From Aquanectria penicillioides (lineage: Eukaryota; Ascomycota; Sordariomycetes; Hypocreales; Nectriaceae): 64,000 nt of DNA. The DNA is taken from assembly GCA_003415625.1 (NCBI GenBank), contig PYIU01000002.1, forward strand, positions 496,001 through 560,000, written 5' to 3'. The translations under genes were made by a program, and so were the position numbers. The notes beneath the pieces were generated by a model. That model was not told the origin of the DNA and made no database searches. It worked only from the letters and a program-made list of their open reading frames with translations. This document shows positions 32,566 to 44,194 of this stretch, piece after piece (positions within the stretch are counted from its first letter, which is position 1; each line of letters starts with the position of its first letter).

Positions 32566-33772
32566 ATGGCTGCCAAAACAATCCCCAATATTGACTTCTC
32601 TGGTTAGTGCATACAGCGACGATCTAATTTGGCAAAAAGGCTGGCGGCATCTGACACCTGTGAAGCGATCAATGGCTCTGACAAACAGGCTCTCGCCGAT
32701 CTTGTTGATCAAGTGAGAGCAGCCTGCCAAAGTCATGGCTTTTTCCAGCTCACGAACCATGGCATACCCCAAGCTTCCTTGGATGCTATCATCGAATGTT
32801 CCAAGGAGTTCTTCTCTCTTCCGCTCGAGGAGAAGGAAAAGTATGACAAAGGTCAGCCATACCGATATCAAACTTATCCTGGAACATTGTTGACGGATAA
32901 TTAACGCAATCAGATCTCAATAAGCACCAGCGAGGGTACGAGCGTCTGCGGGCCCAGAATTTCGAGAAGAGAGCTCAGGGAGACCTAAAAGAAGGTTATT
33001 ACTTTGGACTAGATTTGCCGCATGATCACCCGAGCGTCGTGGCAAAGAAGTTTAGCCTGGGGCCAAATCAATACCCCCAGAACGTTGAAGATCCCCAGGA
33101 GTTCCGTCGAAGGGTAGATGAGTACCACGGTCTGATGAGGGTCCTCGCAGAGAACATCGTTAGAGTCCTGTGCAAAACACTTAATGTGTCTGAGGACTGG
33201 GTTTCTCGATTTGTTGAAACGCCTATTGCCACTTTGAGGTTGCTCCACTATCCCCCACAACCCCCAGATGCTTCTGAACTGGAGAGAGGTACCTGACCTT
33301 TCCCCCGTATTGCTTCGAATAGAGTTAACAGTTTTCAGGTATCGGTGCTCATACAGACTTTGGAGCCATTACAATCTTGCTCCAAGATATGGTCGGTGGG
33401 CTGCAAGTGTGGGATCGCGACTCATCTCAATGGATCGACGTCTCACCAACCCCAGGAGCATTTGTGGTGAACTTGGGGAATTTGATGATGCGTTGGACCA
33501 ACGATCGCTATCTGTCCAACCTTCACAGGGTAATCAACAAATCTGGTCAGGAGAGATACAGTATTCCCTTCTTCTTCTCTGGCAACCCAGATTTCGTTGT
33601 CGAGTGCTTCAAAGAGTGTTATGAAGGTGAAAGCACAGCCAAGTATCCACCTACCACAGTCGGTGAGTGGATTTCAGGCCGATATGCCGATACGTATGGA
33701 CCCTCGAGTGGGGTATCTCAATCAAAAGCTGTTGAGGATTTATCAAGGGACAAGGCATCGGTGATGGCCTAG
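32566..33772 (+). CDS. 2-oxoglutarate/Fe(II)-dependent oxygenase, isopenicillin-N-synthase-like
   Basis: Non-haem iron oxygenase that couples 2-oxoglutarate decarboxylation to substrate oxidation. Exons are about 32566-32602, 32640-32851, 32914-33288 and 33339-33772. The N-terminal DIOX_N part is TIPNIDFSG...VRAACQSHGFFQLTNHGIP. The iron ligands are H and D of GAHTDFGAITILLQD (33350-33358) and H of NLHRV (33524-33526). The 2-oxoglutarate-binding R-x-S is RYS (33554-33562). The first splice does not keep frame with canonical sites: donor GTTAGT at 32603 and acceptor aag at 32639 leave the next exon one base short, so a G may be missing after aaaaag or an odd splice site is used. The substrate is unknown; proline hydroxylation is conceivable but unsupported. 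It is divergent from regulator 2. Confidence 0.85.
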
Positions 33773-34131
33773 GACCAAAGTACGAAATTATGATAACTCA
33801 AAGCAGGAAAGAAATGTGAACTATAAGGCGTTGGGAAGACAGCTATTATTCGTTACTTTCAGTTGTTCCCTCTTAATGCCGCGCCTTATTCCGTATGCTT
33901 TCATTACCAGACGTATATCAAGCTCCAAATTTATTACGATGCACGTGGTCTTGAACTATGATTGTCGGAGATATTTGGAACACTTCGTCTCGCAGCGTTT
34001 TTCTTGACCATGATTTCATTTGTATATCTAGGTTATGCATACGATGAATGGCTCACCTAAACTACGGACAATGTTAGAGCTCAGGTCTCTCTATATTGCC
34101 TTCCATCAGCCTTCTCCACAGCTCAGCTATC
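33773..34131. other. Downstream of the oxygenase, no gene seen
   Basis: AT-rich; no recognisable coding sequence. It may hold further eroded parts of the Tc-like relic. Confidence 0.4.
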
Positions 34132-34830
34132 TCACGGGCTAGGGTCGGTGATCGAATCTGGATGAGGCGACAGCTTCTTTTTTGTCTGCCACTGTGAATA
34201 GATTAAAAGCCATGCCCATAGCTTGCGCTTTTGATTAACTGCGCGCAAGAGAACTCTAGATTTCTCTAATCCAAGCACACATCGTTGGACGAAGAGTTGA
34301 ACGGCCGAGATGCCCTCCGTTATCCGCAAAGTCTGACAACCAGTGTTTGATTGAGAGTCGATCAAAAAGGATTCGAATAGCGCATCGGCAATGGTGATCT
34401 TCTATGCTCTTATATTTTCCTGTCGAAGGAGATAGGCGACGAGAGCATCGTTTTGCTTTTCATCAATTCTACGACCTACGTTCATGATTTAGCTCTGTCG
34501 CAAGGTAATAAAAGTACGCCGAGGCATTGCTGCATTTTTTACATCCTGCTGGATAGTTCCCGGAATATCTGCCAAGCTGAAGAGCGAAATTGCATCAATG
34601 ATGTTCAGACGAAGTCGTCTGGTATACTTGAGTATGTGGCTCATCGATGACAGCTGTTGCAAATCACTCATTATCTTTACAAGGTCAGACTGTGGCCTGT
34701 CAGGAGGATACTTGGCGGCCAGAAGTTCTTGTATATCTGCTTCTGTCAAGTCGAATATAGTAGCGAGTCGAGTTGTGAGTCTGCCTTGGCTCTCATGTAC
34801 TCTTTTGTTTCCCTGTCCTGGCTTCTCCAT
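34132..34830 (-). pseudogene. Relic of a Tc-toxin-like (TcA/insecticidal toxin complex subunit) gene
   Basis: Two minus-strand open frames (34830-34489 and 34365-34132) and the sequence between them carry an array of fragments that I recognise from the large subunit of toxin complexes. The upstream frame reads RLATIFDLTEADIQELL and LKYTRRLRLNIIDAISLF. It is followed, across an in-frame stop, by NDALVAYLLRQE, ALFESFLIDSQ, ISAVQLFVQRCVLGLE and YSQWQTKKKL. Only a few hundred of the expected more than 2000 residues remain and the frame is broken, so no working protein is made. Tc-like genes are known in some fungi and are thought to derive from bacteria by transfer. The assignment rests on motif recognition alone. 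It stands between the oxygenase and regulator 3, with no sign of partner subunits. Confidence 0.55.
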
Positions 34831-35185
34831 ACAAACATTATGGATACCAAGTCACGAGGCCTAACATACACATATGGAGCAACTTGATCGGAGGAGGAGC
34901 GAAGTTGTATTTCTTGATGTCAGCCGAATCGATAGTTTGTGACTCAGCTGGAAAGGCACAGGTGGACTATTGGGGTGTTAACTCAGATTGGTTAGGTCCA
35001 TATCCTCAATTTCTGTCAGCAGAATGTGTGGCCGTAGATACAATTTCGTCCTCGTGGCGTAAGCAAACCAAAGTTGATACTATAGTCACCACGATCGACT
35101 GCTAATAATCGCAGATTTTACGCAGTCCATATGATGAGCAGAAGACAGGTACAGTGGCGTGATAACTGGGAAGCAAGTCGGAGAA

Positions 35186-37467
35186 TCAGCCAACATCTTC
35201 TCCCCATTCTTTTTGAAGTGTTAGAATCCTATACTCGACCGACACACCGAATTCGGTCTCAATATTTCTGAGCATCTGCAGCAACTGCCAACGTTCTGAT
35301 CTGCTATTTAAGCATCTCCCAGCAACATACAGTGGCTGAATAGAATACACGACCACCGCATCTTGAAGCATTCCTGACACGATGGAAATGATTTTCTGAG
35401 CATATTTGAAAAGCCGGTCTTGTAGACTGCGGTATGCTTCTAGCAGATCAAAATGTCCAGGTTGCATTTCCGTGTATATTGACCCGGGCCCTTGAATCAA
35501 GAGAAGAATTTGTGCCATGTAATAGTGGAGCATGGCCAAGGCACAAACTGGATCAGAGTACCATAACTCATCAACAAACATCCCGGGTGATTCGTGGCTG
35601 CCATGGCATAACTGAGAGTCTGAGGTGAATTGAGGTGGCAACCGGTTGTTCCATTTTCTAAAATCTTCCTTCAAGTCGCCCCATGTTTTGGCAACTGCAT
35701 TGCCAGCTTCTGAGGCTTGTCGATCGGATATGCTGATAGTGTTTGGAATGGGATCAGGGTGAGACTTGTTGACTAATCGACATAGTAGCCATAGCAGTTC
35801 AAAGAAATAGGTGTTGTTGCCTAGGTCTTTGGAATATCTCCGAGAAGGGGCAGCTTTGGGATCTAATTGACAACCGTCGTCATCGAAAGGTAATCCCATC
35901 GCTCGCCAAAGCGACAGATCTTGAGTGTCGATGCGCGTCTTGGTTCTCGCGACAACTATCACAAAATAAGTCGCGGTACGATCACGTCGCCGGTAGTTAC
36001 TTACAAGAGTCTTCCCAATCATGGTAGCAAAAAAACCAGAACAAGGGCCTTCTGGCCTGCAATAAATTGCAATCCTCCCCCTGACCGGTTGAGTCATAGC
36101 ACCATGGTATCGAAGCATCAAGCTTAAGTAATCTCGCAACACCATTAAGATGACTGGACCATGCTCTCCTAGTTGCACTAAGCCTTTCGTATTGGACTAG
36201 CAGGCATGCAGCTGCAAGTATACTTTGCGATCCGTTTTCAGATACGCTCCCAGTTGGGCTGCCTTCCTGCCCAGTATTCACCGCCCAGCAAATTTGGGAT
36301 GGCGATAGGTGAGGCTGATCGCAACTAGGTTTCGAAATTTCCGATGCCAGGCTTCTTATCGCCCCCTCATAATACTTCGCCCCATGCCATAAATAATCAA
36401 GACCATTATTCTTGATCGAATTCATGATGGCTTGTTGGCCTTTTGTCCTTTTGACTCTGGCTGTGGGGACTTCCATCTGACCCATTTGTTTTGCTGCAAC
36501 TGCGCATGCGCCATATCTGATCAAACTATTTGTTCCAGCGAGAGTAATAAGCTGGACCGAAAAGTAGTGGATCGAATTGAACAAGTCCATACTACCTCCA
36601 AGTTAGCATCACGAAATAATGTGTGGAGAATCTGTGTCCCTAACCTCTTTCCACTAAGTTCAGCATATTGGCGGAGGAAAAAAGTGCTTCAGCGGTGTTA
36701 TCAACGCCATTGGACTCGGGTACTCCATGGTTACCTTGATCTGCAGTGGCAGGGATACCGATGTTTGTATCCAAATCTAGAATGCATTGTCAGAGTTCTG
36801 TGTTGAGAATACTGAGCTAGGGTTAGATTGGTACGCATACTGCTTGGGATCATTATAGCCTGTGGGGCCACATCTTTCTCTGCATATACGGAATTACCAG
36901 CAGTTTCGTTGGAATGTGGTGATCGGGTTCTTGATTGGCTTGAACAAGATGCTTGTTGCGGAGCATGCAAAACCATACTTTCGAAGGCCTCACGATGTGG
37001 GCTAGGCAATGTGTTTGAACTCGAGAACGATCCCGGAGGTACTTCAGGGGAACCTATGTTCCAGAAGGATCCTATGTTCAAAAGTTCAAGCACATAAGGG
37101 TTTGATCGTCATAGTGTAACCTTGTAACATTGTTGAACTCACCCAAGAGTGACTGTGGACCATTGTCTCCAGTTTCTCTGCCAGATTCAGCCCCGGCTGG
37201 AGGCGAAGCTGGGTGCCTAGATGTCTCGAGGATGTCATCTCTGTTTTGAGACGACCTGGCATCAAACTTGAATATGCTGTCGACAATTGGACACCGGCGC
37301 GAGCTCCGCCTGCATTGCCCGCATGAGGGCCTTGCTTCGTCACACTTGATCTTCCGTTTACGGCATTCGAAGCTACAGCGCGTGAATTGTCGTTTCAGGA
37401 AACTTTGTAGGATATCCTGCACTTACCACCCCTTTCTTGATCTTCTATTCGTAGTTGGCTCTTTCAT
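35186..37467 (-). CDS. Zn2Cys6 transcription factor, third regulator, divergent from the SDR gene
   Basis: Exon 1 is 37467-37427 (MKEPTTNRRSRKG and two bases of a Cys codon). A 54-nt intron (37373-37426) follows, then exon 2, 37372-37143. Joined, the Zn cluster is C-FE-C-RKRKIK-C-DEARPS-C-GQ-C-RRSSRR-C. Exon 3 starts at 37071. Later introns fit near 36600-36650 (joining NMLNLVE to SMDLFNSIHYFSV, acceptor gtag) and near 35960-36010 (joining HDWEDS to ARTKTRIDTQDLSLWR). The C-terminal part at 35186 upward is the helical regulatory domain of the Fungal_trans_2/DUF3468 type (PPQFTSDSQL, HYYMAQILLLIQGP). I have not fixed every exon edge. It faces the sorbose-reductase-like SDR across 420 bp, so polyol or sugar genes to the right are its likely targets. 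Confidence 0.85.
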
Positions 37468-37888
37468 TTCTCTTTCTGTTCAAACCGGCAGTGCATTGTC
37501 GGCTATCACGATGTCTGCTTTCAGACAAAGGTGGAAGCCGAAGACCAGGAAGAAGGATCACCATGGCTTTTGCGGAGTGCAACGCCTAAATATCCCCATT
37601 TGGAAGGATCGGCGTCGCCTATTTACCCACGTCTGTTCCATCAAGCAGAGATGGGTCGAGTGGGGTACATGAAGGTGGGGAATCGCGGGGTTGTATCATC
37701 ATGTGGGTTCATTTCCATGAAGCACAAATGTAACGAAGACTGGATTTGGATTAGTGATGTAGCGGCGAGGGTGCGATGTATCCGGGTGAAGGGGCTGTGT
37801 ACCAATATGATAAAAATGACAAGAATCAGTCGTCAAGCCGTCTGAAGTTCAAAGCAAGCTCGTCGATGTATTTCTCATTATAATCACC
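37468..37888. other. Divergent promoter region (regulator 3 / SDR)
   Basis: No gene seen and no CGG-N8-CCG site; the small open frames are not recognisable. Confidence 0.45.
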
Positions 37889-38794
37889 ATGCCTCTCTAT
37901 CAGCCAGCAGATGTCAATGCGCCTGTTTTGCCCCAATTCTCCTTGAAAGGCAAAGTAGCTGCTGTTACAGGAGGTGCTCGCGGTATTGGCTTGGAGATTG
38001 TTCGAGGTCTTGCTGAGGCCGGAGCGGACGTAGCCTTGATCTACACATCCAGCACCAACGTGACTAAGACTGCTGCTGAAATTTCACAGGAAACCGGTCA
38101 GCGTGTGAAAGGATTTCGGTCAAATGTTGCTTCCCGAGACGAAATATCAGTTACTCTTGGTAAAATCTACCAGGAGTTTGGGCACAGCCAGTTAGATATC
38201 GTTGTCGCAAACGCCGGGGTATGCGCCAACATTCCCAGCCTCGAGTACACGGAGGAGACGTGGCACTACAACAATAGCGTGAATTATGACGGAGTGATGT
38301 GGACTGCACAAGCGGCTGGGAAAATATTTAAGGAACAGGGAATGGGAAACCTGATTATCACAGCAAGTGTTAGCGGAACTTTGGTAAACATCCCCCAGAC
38401 ACAAGCTGCATACAACGCAAGTAAAGCTGCTGTTGTCCATCTCGCAAAGAGCTTAGCAGTGGAATGGACTGAATTTGCCCGGGTTAATTGTATTTCTCCT
38501 GGATTTATCCAGACTGAGAGTGGGTCGCAGTATTTCCACGCTTCGAGTAATAGAATTAACTGTTTTCAGTGTTGTCGGCTCAAAAGCAGGAGGTTCAAGA
38601 TCAGTGGATGGCCATGATTCCTGGGCGACGCATTTGTCATCCAGCTGAGCTGAAAGGAGTATGTTTCTTGGCTTTACTTGCTTCAAGGTGTGTTCGCTGA
38701 TGTTTCTTAGGCGTACGTATTCCTCGCCAGTGATGCATGCTGTTACATGACTGGGGCCAACTTGATTATCGACGCCGGGTACACTCTGCCATAG
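37889..38794 (+). CDS. Short-chain dehydrogenase/reductase, sorbose reductase / mannitol 2-dehydrogenase type
   Basis: NADP(H)-linked interconversion of a ketose and a polyol is the known role of close relatives (L-sorbose reductase, NADP-mannitol dehydrogenase). Exons 37889-38519, 38570-38658 and 38711-38794 give 267 aa. Motifs are the cofactor loop VTGGARGIGLEI, VVANAGVCANIP, ITASVSG with the catalytic Ser, and Y175-N-A-S-K179. The spliced C-terminus MIPGRRICHPAELKGAYVFLASDA...IDAGYTLP is typical. All introns have GT/AG ends and keep the frame. Its position beside a sugar porter, a reductase and a dead arabinitol dehydrogenase fits a polyol-use locus under regulator 3. Confidence 0.92.
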
Positions 38795-39196
38795 ACTATG
38801 CCTACATCATTCAGGTTATATTTACATTACATAGTCTTAGAATACTATAAAAGCCCTACATACGGATATTGATGGTCAATCAAGCACCCAAGCGCTGAAC
38901 TATAATCCCCAGTTCTTTTATCCTTCTCATTTCACTATTATTCGTATAATATTGAGATTCATCACCCATTACTCTCGGTTACATGATCTCCAGTTGTGAC
39001 TATAGATGGAACAAGTGAAGTGATGATACACAACCTTTCTGGTAACCAGTATAAGTTAAGCAGAATGCCACATAAAGTAGCAAATCTTACCACAATCAAC
39101 TTCATTAGACTTATGTAGAGCAGTAAGACTATTCTATTCCATGCAAAAGCCTCCCACTATCTGATGATTGTCGCCGATCACTTCTTTCGAAGTTCA
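38795..39196. other. Intergenic, convergent 3' ends
   Basis: AT-rich region between the SDR and the sugar porter, which converge. Nothing recognisable beyond likely polyadenylation sequences. Confidence 0.45.
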
Positions 39197-41115
39197 CTAC
39201 TCTAGGTTTCCGTCGTCTGATTTCTTCTCACTCATCACATCCTTGAGACTACTCCGAGTCCTTCTGATCAGTTCGTTTTCATGCTCTATGTATTGCAGTG
39301 GTCGCTTTGTCATGATGGCATCTTTATCTTTGGTTACCACAAGAGGAGGGTTGCTCCGATAGTAAGCATCGATGTCCTCGAGCGATCGGTGGGCTATCAC
39401 CTATTAGTAGTTATCCAAATAGCAGTCAACTTTAGGACACCTACATGTCTCAGGATAGAAGTAATAAATAACTGGGAGGAACACGGCATTGAATACTGTC
39501 CACACAATCCAAAATCTCCATCCCAAATTCTGAATGCCAATTGGAGTAATTTCAACAATGACGAAGTTCGTTATCCTAAATCGATTAGTTTGTCCACTGA
39601 TTCCCAAATTCTACTTAGTGATTGTATGGCTCACCAATTTGTTCCAGTTGCGACAGCAGCGCCCTTAGTTCTCATTGGCAACGAGTTGATTTCCGTGGGG
39701 TATAGCCACGGAACACCCAACATTCCCAAGCCAAACGCGATATAATAAAGGAAGAAGAATGCAATCGATGCACTCGCAATGCGCTCTCCGTCACTAGAAT
39801 CTCCAGCGAAACGTAGAAGGATAGTGATCACAAGGAACGAGAAGAATTGCCCGAATGTGGATATTAGCATGAGTCCGCGGCGGCCCCATCTCTCGACAAG
39901 AGTGACAGCAACACAAGAAAATATGAGATACGAAACTGCGTTGCAGGCAGATAGCAAGCGTGCCATTTGGTTGGACAGTCCAACCGACTCAATAAGAACT
40001 GTAGGAAGATAATAGCTCATGATGTTGATACCGCCGAATTGCTGCATAAACTGAGTTCCGGCGCCAAGGATGAGTCTTCGTAATGTCTTTGTATCGCCGT
40101 CTTGTTTCGTCTTGCCTAGTAAAAGGTCTCTCCATTTTACGGCATGCTCACGCTCGTATTCGACAGAAAAGCTAATCTCGTTGAACTGTGCAGTCACGAT
40201 TGGGTCGTCCACTTCAGTATTTTCAAGGGCTGCCAGGACTTGCTTAGCTTCCTGTTCGTGACCATGCGCCAAGAGCCACCTAGAAATGGTTTGCGTCAGA
40301 AATCGTTGGAATGTTGTCAGACAATTGGAGATGGTCGTACCTAGGGGACTCTGGAAGCCACGGAACGGTCCCCCAAAGCAGAAAGATGAACACGAACTGA
40401 AAGGCCAGGGGGAATCTCCAAGCGACCGATCCTTCGCGAAATGAAAGCCCATAGTTAATCCAATTTACCAAGCAGAATCCAGCAATATTCATCATCATCT
40501 CAAGGATGACTAGTTTTCCGCGCCACTCAGCTTTAGAAGTTTCTGTTTGCCAGATAGGTGCCGTCGCTGTGTTCATGCCATTCCCAAAACTGTAGGCATG
40601 TAAGCTAATTGGTCTATCTGCATTCTGGTGGTGGACTTACCCCAAAATAATGCGTCCTACAAACATCTGGGGTAGGCTATAGGATGTAGTCTGAATCAGG
40701 GCCCCAACTGCCATGACAGTCGTCCCGATGACGATTGCCCATTTCCTGCCAGTCCGCTCGCCAAACGTGAAGGCCAGGATTGCTCCAAAAAAGCAACCCA
40801 CATCATAGATTGCGGTGATTGTAGAGAGCACTTTGGTCTTTGTGGGGCCAACCAAGTCATGAAGAACAAGAAAATCATGTGTTACCACAACGCCACCTAG
40901 GGAGCCCTGTTAGTCTGAAGTGAGGTTCGTCTTGGATCCTCACATACTGAAAACACCCTGATCATATCCAAATAGTGTCATATCAGTGGCACATGCAAAC
41001 TAAATATATTGTTAGCTCAAACTCAGGCTTTAGTACCTGCCCTTACAGTAATCCAGAAAGTCAGCCATCCGCCAACCAGTCCGAAGTAGGGCTCTTTTGG
41101 GCGAAGTGATGCCAT
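39197..41115 (-). CDS. MFS sugar porter (hexose/pentose/polyol-proton symporter)
   Basis: Twelve-segment sugar porter. ATG 41115 begins MASLRPKEPYFGLVGGWL. Motifs are FGYDQG, GRKWAIVIG (loop 2), GRIILGFGNGMNTATAPIWQ, WRFPLAFQ, PESPRWLLAHG, QQFGGINIMSYYLP, ERWGRRGL, YPTEI and the C-terminal PET-x-x-RSLEDID. Several short introns interrupt it; the one before the last exon (donor gtaggtg, branch ctactaat, acceptor gatag) gives PETSHRSLEDID, and others lie near 40300, 40600, 40900 and 41000. The C-terminal tail is charged (KDKDAIMTKRPLQYIEHENE). The substrate cannot be told from sequence; the adjacent SDR and reductase suggest a ketose or polyol. Confidence 0.9.
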
Positions 41116-41990
41116 CCTGTTGTATAAAGAACACGTCTCCTAGGTCAGTATTTAGCTTGCGTATGAGATAAAGGATTTAAGATAGGCTCTCTTACTTAGT
41201 AAAAGTTGTGAAGGAGGCCGGGTGATACCAATGTATAAATATGCGGAACCGCCCCTGGCGGCCATCCTCCCTGTGCTGCTTCTTTCACTTGTGGAGAAGC
41301 CTTCGCGACGTTCCATCGCAGTGAGATGGTGTCGGGTACGAGTACCCATGGCTTACTCCGTACACACATGATCGCGTCGGAAGTGATCCGGATTTAACCC
41401 CGGAGTATGTGAAAGGTAAGGCCTGGCAAGGATTGATGTAATCATGGGGTGCGGAGGAGCCGTGCGGGGTCTGCATCTTCCAAGAGTAACGTCATTATTG
41501 TAGGTTCCATCGAGCACGCAAATAATTCCCAAATCCGTAATTTTGGCGTTTCTATAATCTCTCTAGAGAAATCCCTCTGTACTAGGTTCGAGCAGAGTGA
41601 TTTTTTCGTCTTTCCCAGATATTAGTCTGAAAAGCCATTTCCGGTCCCAGGTACCGCTGAACCGTGTTGAAGCATCGCAGAGCTAAGCCAAGGCTGTGGT
41701 GGCTACAATTGAAAGGTTCACGGACGCGAGATATTTAATATGGTGACTGTAAACTTAGTTTCCAATAAAATACACTGTGATAAAAGTCATACTAAGATCC
41801 ATATATCGATGGGTAGCATACCGTAGTTCTACTCGAGCCTCAGCATGCCTATTCTCAGATGAGTAGCCCTCAGTTGAACAATCAGACTGCTTACAGTTTC
41901 GGCTGGAACATACAATCACCTTATTAAGCATGATTTACTGAGCTCAGGTGCTCTAATGTTTGATGTCATAAAAACCCTACTTTTTTTCTT
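41116..41990. other. Promoter region of the sugar porter
   Basis: No gene seen between the start of the porter and the 3' end of the upstream reductase gene. Confidence 0.45.
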
Positions 41991-43037
41991 CTAAATCTGT
42001 TTTAGCTCCATGTATTGTTGACAGACGTCCTTGACAATCTCTTCAAAACCCGTTAGTTCAAACCCAAACTTTTCCTCTGTATCACCTGCATCCATTGGAA
42101 TATCTATGTATTTCCATCGGCCTTCATCTGAAAATATTCCTCTCTCGAATGCCTCGGGGAAAAGTCTCTTTGCAATGCCCTTGGCTGATTCTATGTTCTC
42201 GGGACGACCCAGTATAAAGGACTGGTTTCCAGTCAACGAAGGTTTGAGGGCTCGCACATGTGCCAGTGCAACATCCTCAACAGAGACAACGCAAGAGTTG
42301 ACGGGGTCCTCTGATTTAAAACCAGTCAGTGAGCCGAGTAGAATCGAGTTTGAAAGGCCCATTTCGTCAGCCGTTGATGCAAGTTCATTCATGCCCCAAA
42401 CCCATCCTGGCATCAGATTGATCACATCAAAGTTAGGATTGTGCTCCATCATCCAAGCCTCGGTGGCATTTAGAGCCAAAATCTTGCTTCCAATGTAAGC
42501 TCCAAAATCAATCGAGTAGGAGGTTTCAGGTAACTTCTGTCGGGAATAGGCATTGAAAGGTGAAACGACTCCTATCGGAGCACCAGCCATGAATGAAATC
42601 GGGAAAACTGCCACAACAGAGCTGGTAATGACCACCCTCTTCACCTTTGAGGATGGATCCGAGGCAGCACTTTCCAGCATACCGACTGTGCTTTTTACCG
42701 CTGGTTCTCCAAACACTTCGTAATCCGTTTTGCTTTGAAGTTCCCCAACACGAGGGTCCTGTACTGGCGACGCGCAATGGATAATGTAGTCAACGCCTTT
42801 CACAGCCTCATTATAAGCACATGTCGCCGAAATATCTGGTATGATGACCCAGGAAAGTTGGTCAGCGCTGGGGTTTAATTGCTTCATGCTTTTGGCGGCA
42901 AGAAGTTTGCCGACCGAGCCATGGGATCGTATGGCACAGCGAACATGGTAGCCTGCTTTGAGTGACTGAACCAAGATATTGTAACCGATAAAACCCGTCG
43001 CTCCTGTCAGCAGGATGAGATTGGATGAGGGTGACAT
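41991..43037 (-). CDS. NADPH-dependent aldehyde/ketone reductase, extended SDR, GRE2/dihydroflavonol-reductase-like
   Basis: Intronless, 348 aa. The N-terminal cofactor motif is LILLTGATGFIGYNIL; DYIIHCASPV, VVITSSVVAVF with the catalytic Ser, and Y-I-G-S-K follow. The C-terminal region has FILGRPENIESAKGIAKRLFPEAF. Relatives such as yeast Gre2 reduce methylglyoxal and many aldehydes or ketones; the physiological substrate here is unknown. It is transcribed toward the sugar porter and shares a promoter region with the NIF3-like gene. ATG 43037 directly precedes the cofactor motif by the usual few residues. Confidence 0.9.
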   Translation of the reverse strand: MSPSSNLILLTGATGFIGYNILVQSLKAGYHVRCAIRSHGSVGKLLAAKSMKQLNPSADQLSWVIIPDISATCAYNEAVKGVDYIIHCASPVQDPRVGELQSKTDYEVFGEPAVKSTVGMLESAASDPSSKVKRVVITSSVVAVFPISFMAGAPIGVVSPFNAYSRQKLPETSYSIDFGAYIGSKILALNATEAWMMEHNPNFDVINLMPGWVWGMNELASTADEMGLSNSILLGSLTGFKSEDPVNSCVVSVEDVALAHVRALKPSLTGNQSFILGRPENIESAKGIAKRLFPEAFERGIFSDEGRWKYIDIPMDAGDTEEKFGFELTGFEEIVKDVCQQYMELKQI

Positions 43038-44194
43038 GATTGCCTCGGGCCATATGCAGCAGGAAGGGATAGGTTAATTGAGCCAAGACGTGCACATGCA
43101 TGTACAGTGGAGTATTTAAGGTATCAACGAAGCATTGCACAAGCACACGACAACAATTAACCCTCATTTTAACAGTTCATGCTCAGTGCGTTAATGGTGA
43201 ATCGGATTTATAGTCATTATCTCCATTTTAGCCCCACGAGGCTTCATACGGAGATTATCTTAATCCCGACGGGTTTCTTTCTTAGAGTGCTTGGCATAGA
43301 AATAAGGATACGAGTAAGAACACAAACTTCTATTACCATGGAATTTGTCGATAATGGTTTCCACGGAAGAATGGTTCAATAAGTATGAAGGTATTTCATG
43401 ACTACTGAGATGAAGTTGAGTTTTCCAAACGAGGGCGATTGCTCAAGAAGTATCTGGCGGATGGAGAATGCAAATGTTTGCGCATAATGCTATTTAGTCG
43501 TGGGTAAGGGAATAAAACTTCAATTCGCGTAAACTAGCCGTTGAAGCATATATCACATCCGAAGACTGCCTATTCAAATGTATTGATAACAACATAATAA
43601 TGTTATCATGTGAGTTTTGACAAGAACATCCGCTCTCCCTAAACTACTGTCAATAATTCCTTGAAATTTCACGCACATCAATGAAATTCTCAAATAAAAA
43701 TACAAAGAGGAAAAAATACTAAGTTATGGGCCGAAGTGATTGAGTTCAAGGTGTCATTCGGAATTTCCATGTCGTCGAGCAGCATATAACACTCTGAGGC
43801 CGTGCATAGGGTCGCATTGTGTTATCTAGGGAGAAGGAAGTAGAAGTCTTATCCTATTATATCAGTGGTCGCCCGGGATCAACCATCCTCTAACTCGACT
43901 TTTGCCTCACACGTTCACCCGCTTGAAGGGACTGTGGTCCGTTGATTATCCCTAATGGGACCTTTAGAGCGTCATTGATGATTTTCATGTATTGCGGCCT
44001 TAGGCCGCAACCTACTGTCCATCACGGTATTGTCGTATCATCAAGTATTTCCCCTCATTGTGCTGTGGTGATCACTACCTAACTCAATCCATCGAGTTTC
44101 TTCACGCTTATCTCAATCAACAACTGCATTTAGCCTCTCCATCGGCTTCCAACACTAAAGCTGCATCGTAATCCACCATCATCCAATCCGAACA
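43038..44194. other. Divergent promoter region (reductase / NIF3-like)
   Basis: No gene. A perfect hairpin-capable palindrome lies at 43992-44010 and is listed separately. Confidence 0.45.
43992..44010. promoter_or_regulatory. Perfect 8-bp inverted repeat with 3-nt centre
   Basis: TTGCGGCC-TTA-GGCCGCAA lies about 185 bp before the NIF3-like ATG. It could be a dimer binding site; its CGG/CCG half-sites are 7 nt apart, unlike the 8 of the cluster sites. Confidence 0.35.

Noticed and set aside
32566..33772. Oxygenase as a prolyl hydroxylase of the hydroxyproline cluster
   Set aside because: No CGG-N8-CCG site upstream, divergent pairing with another regulator, and nothing in the sequence that points to proline as substrate.
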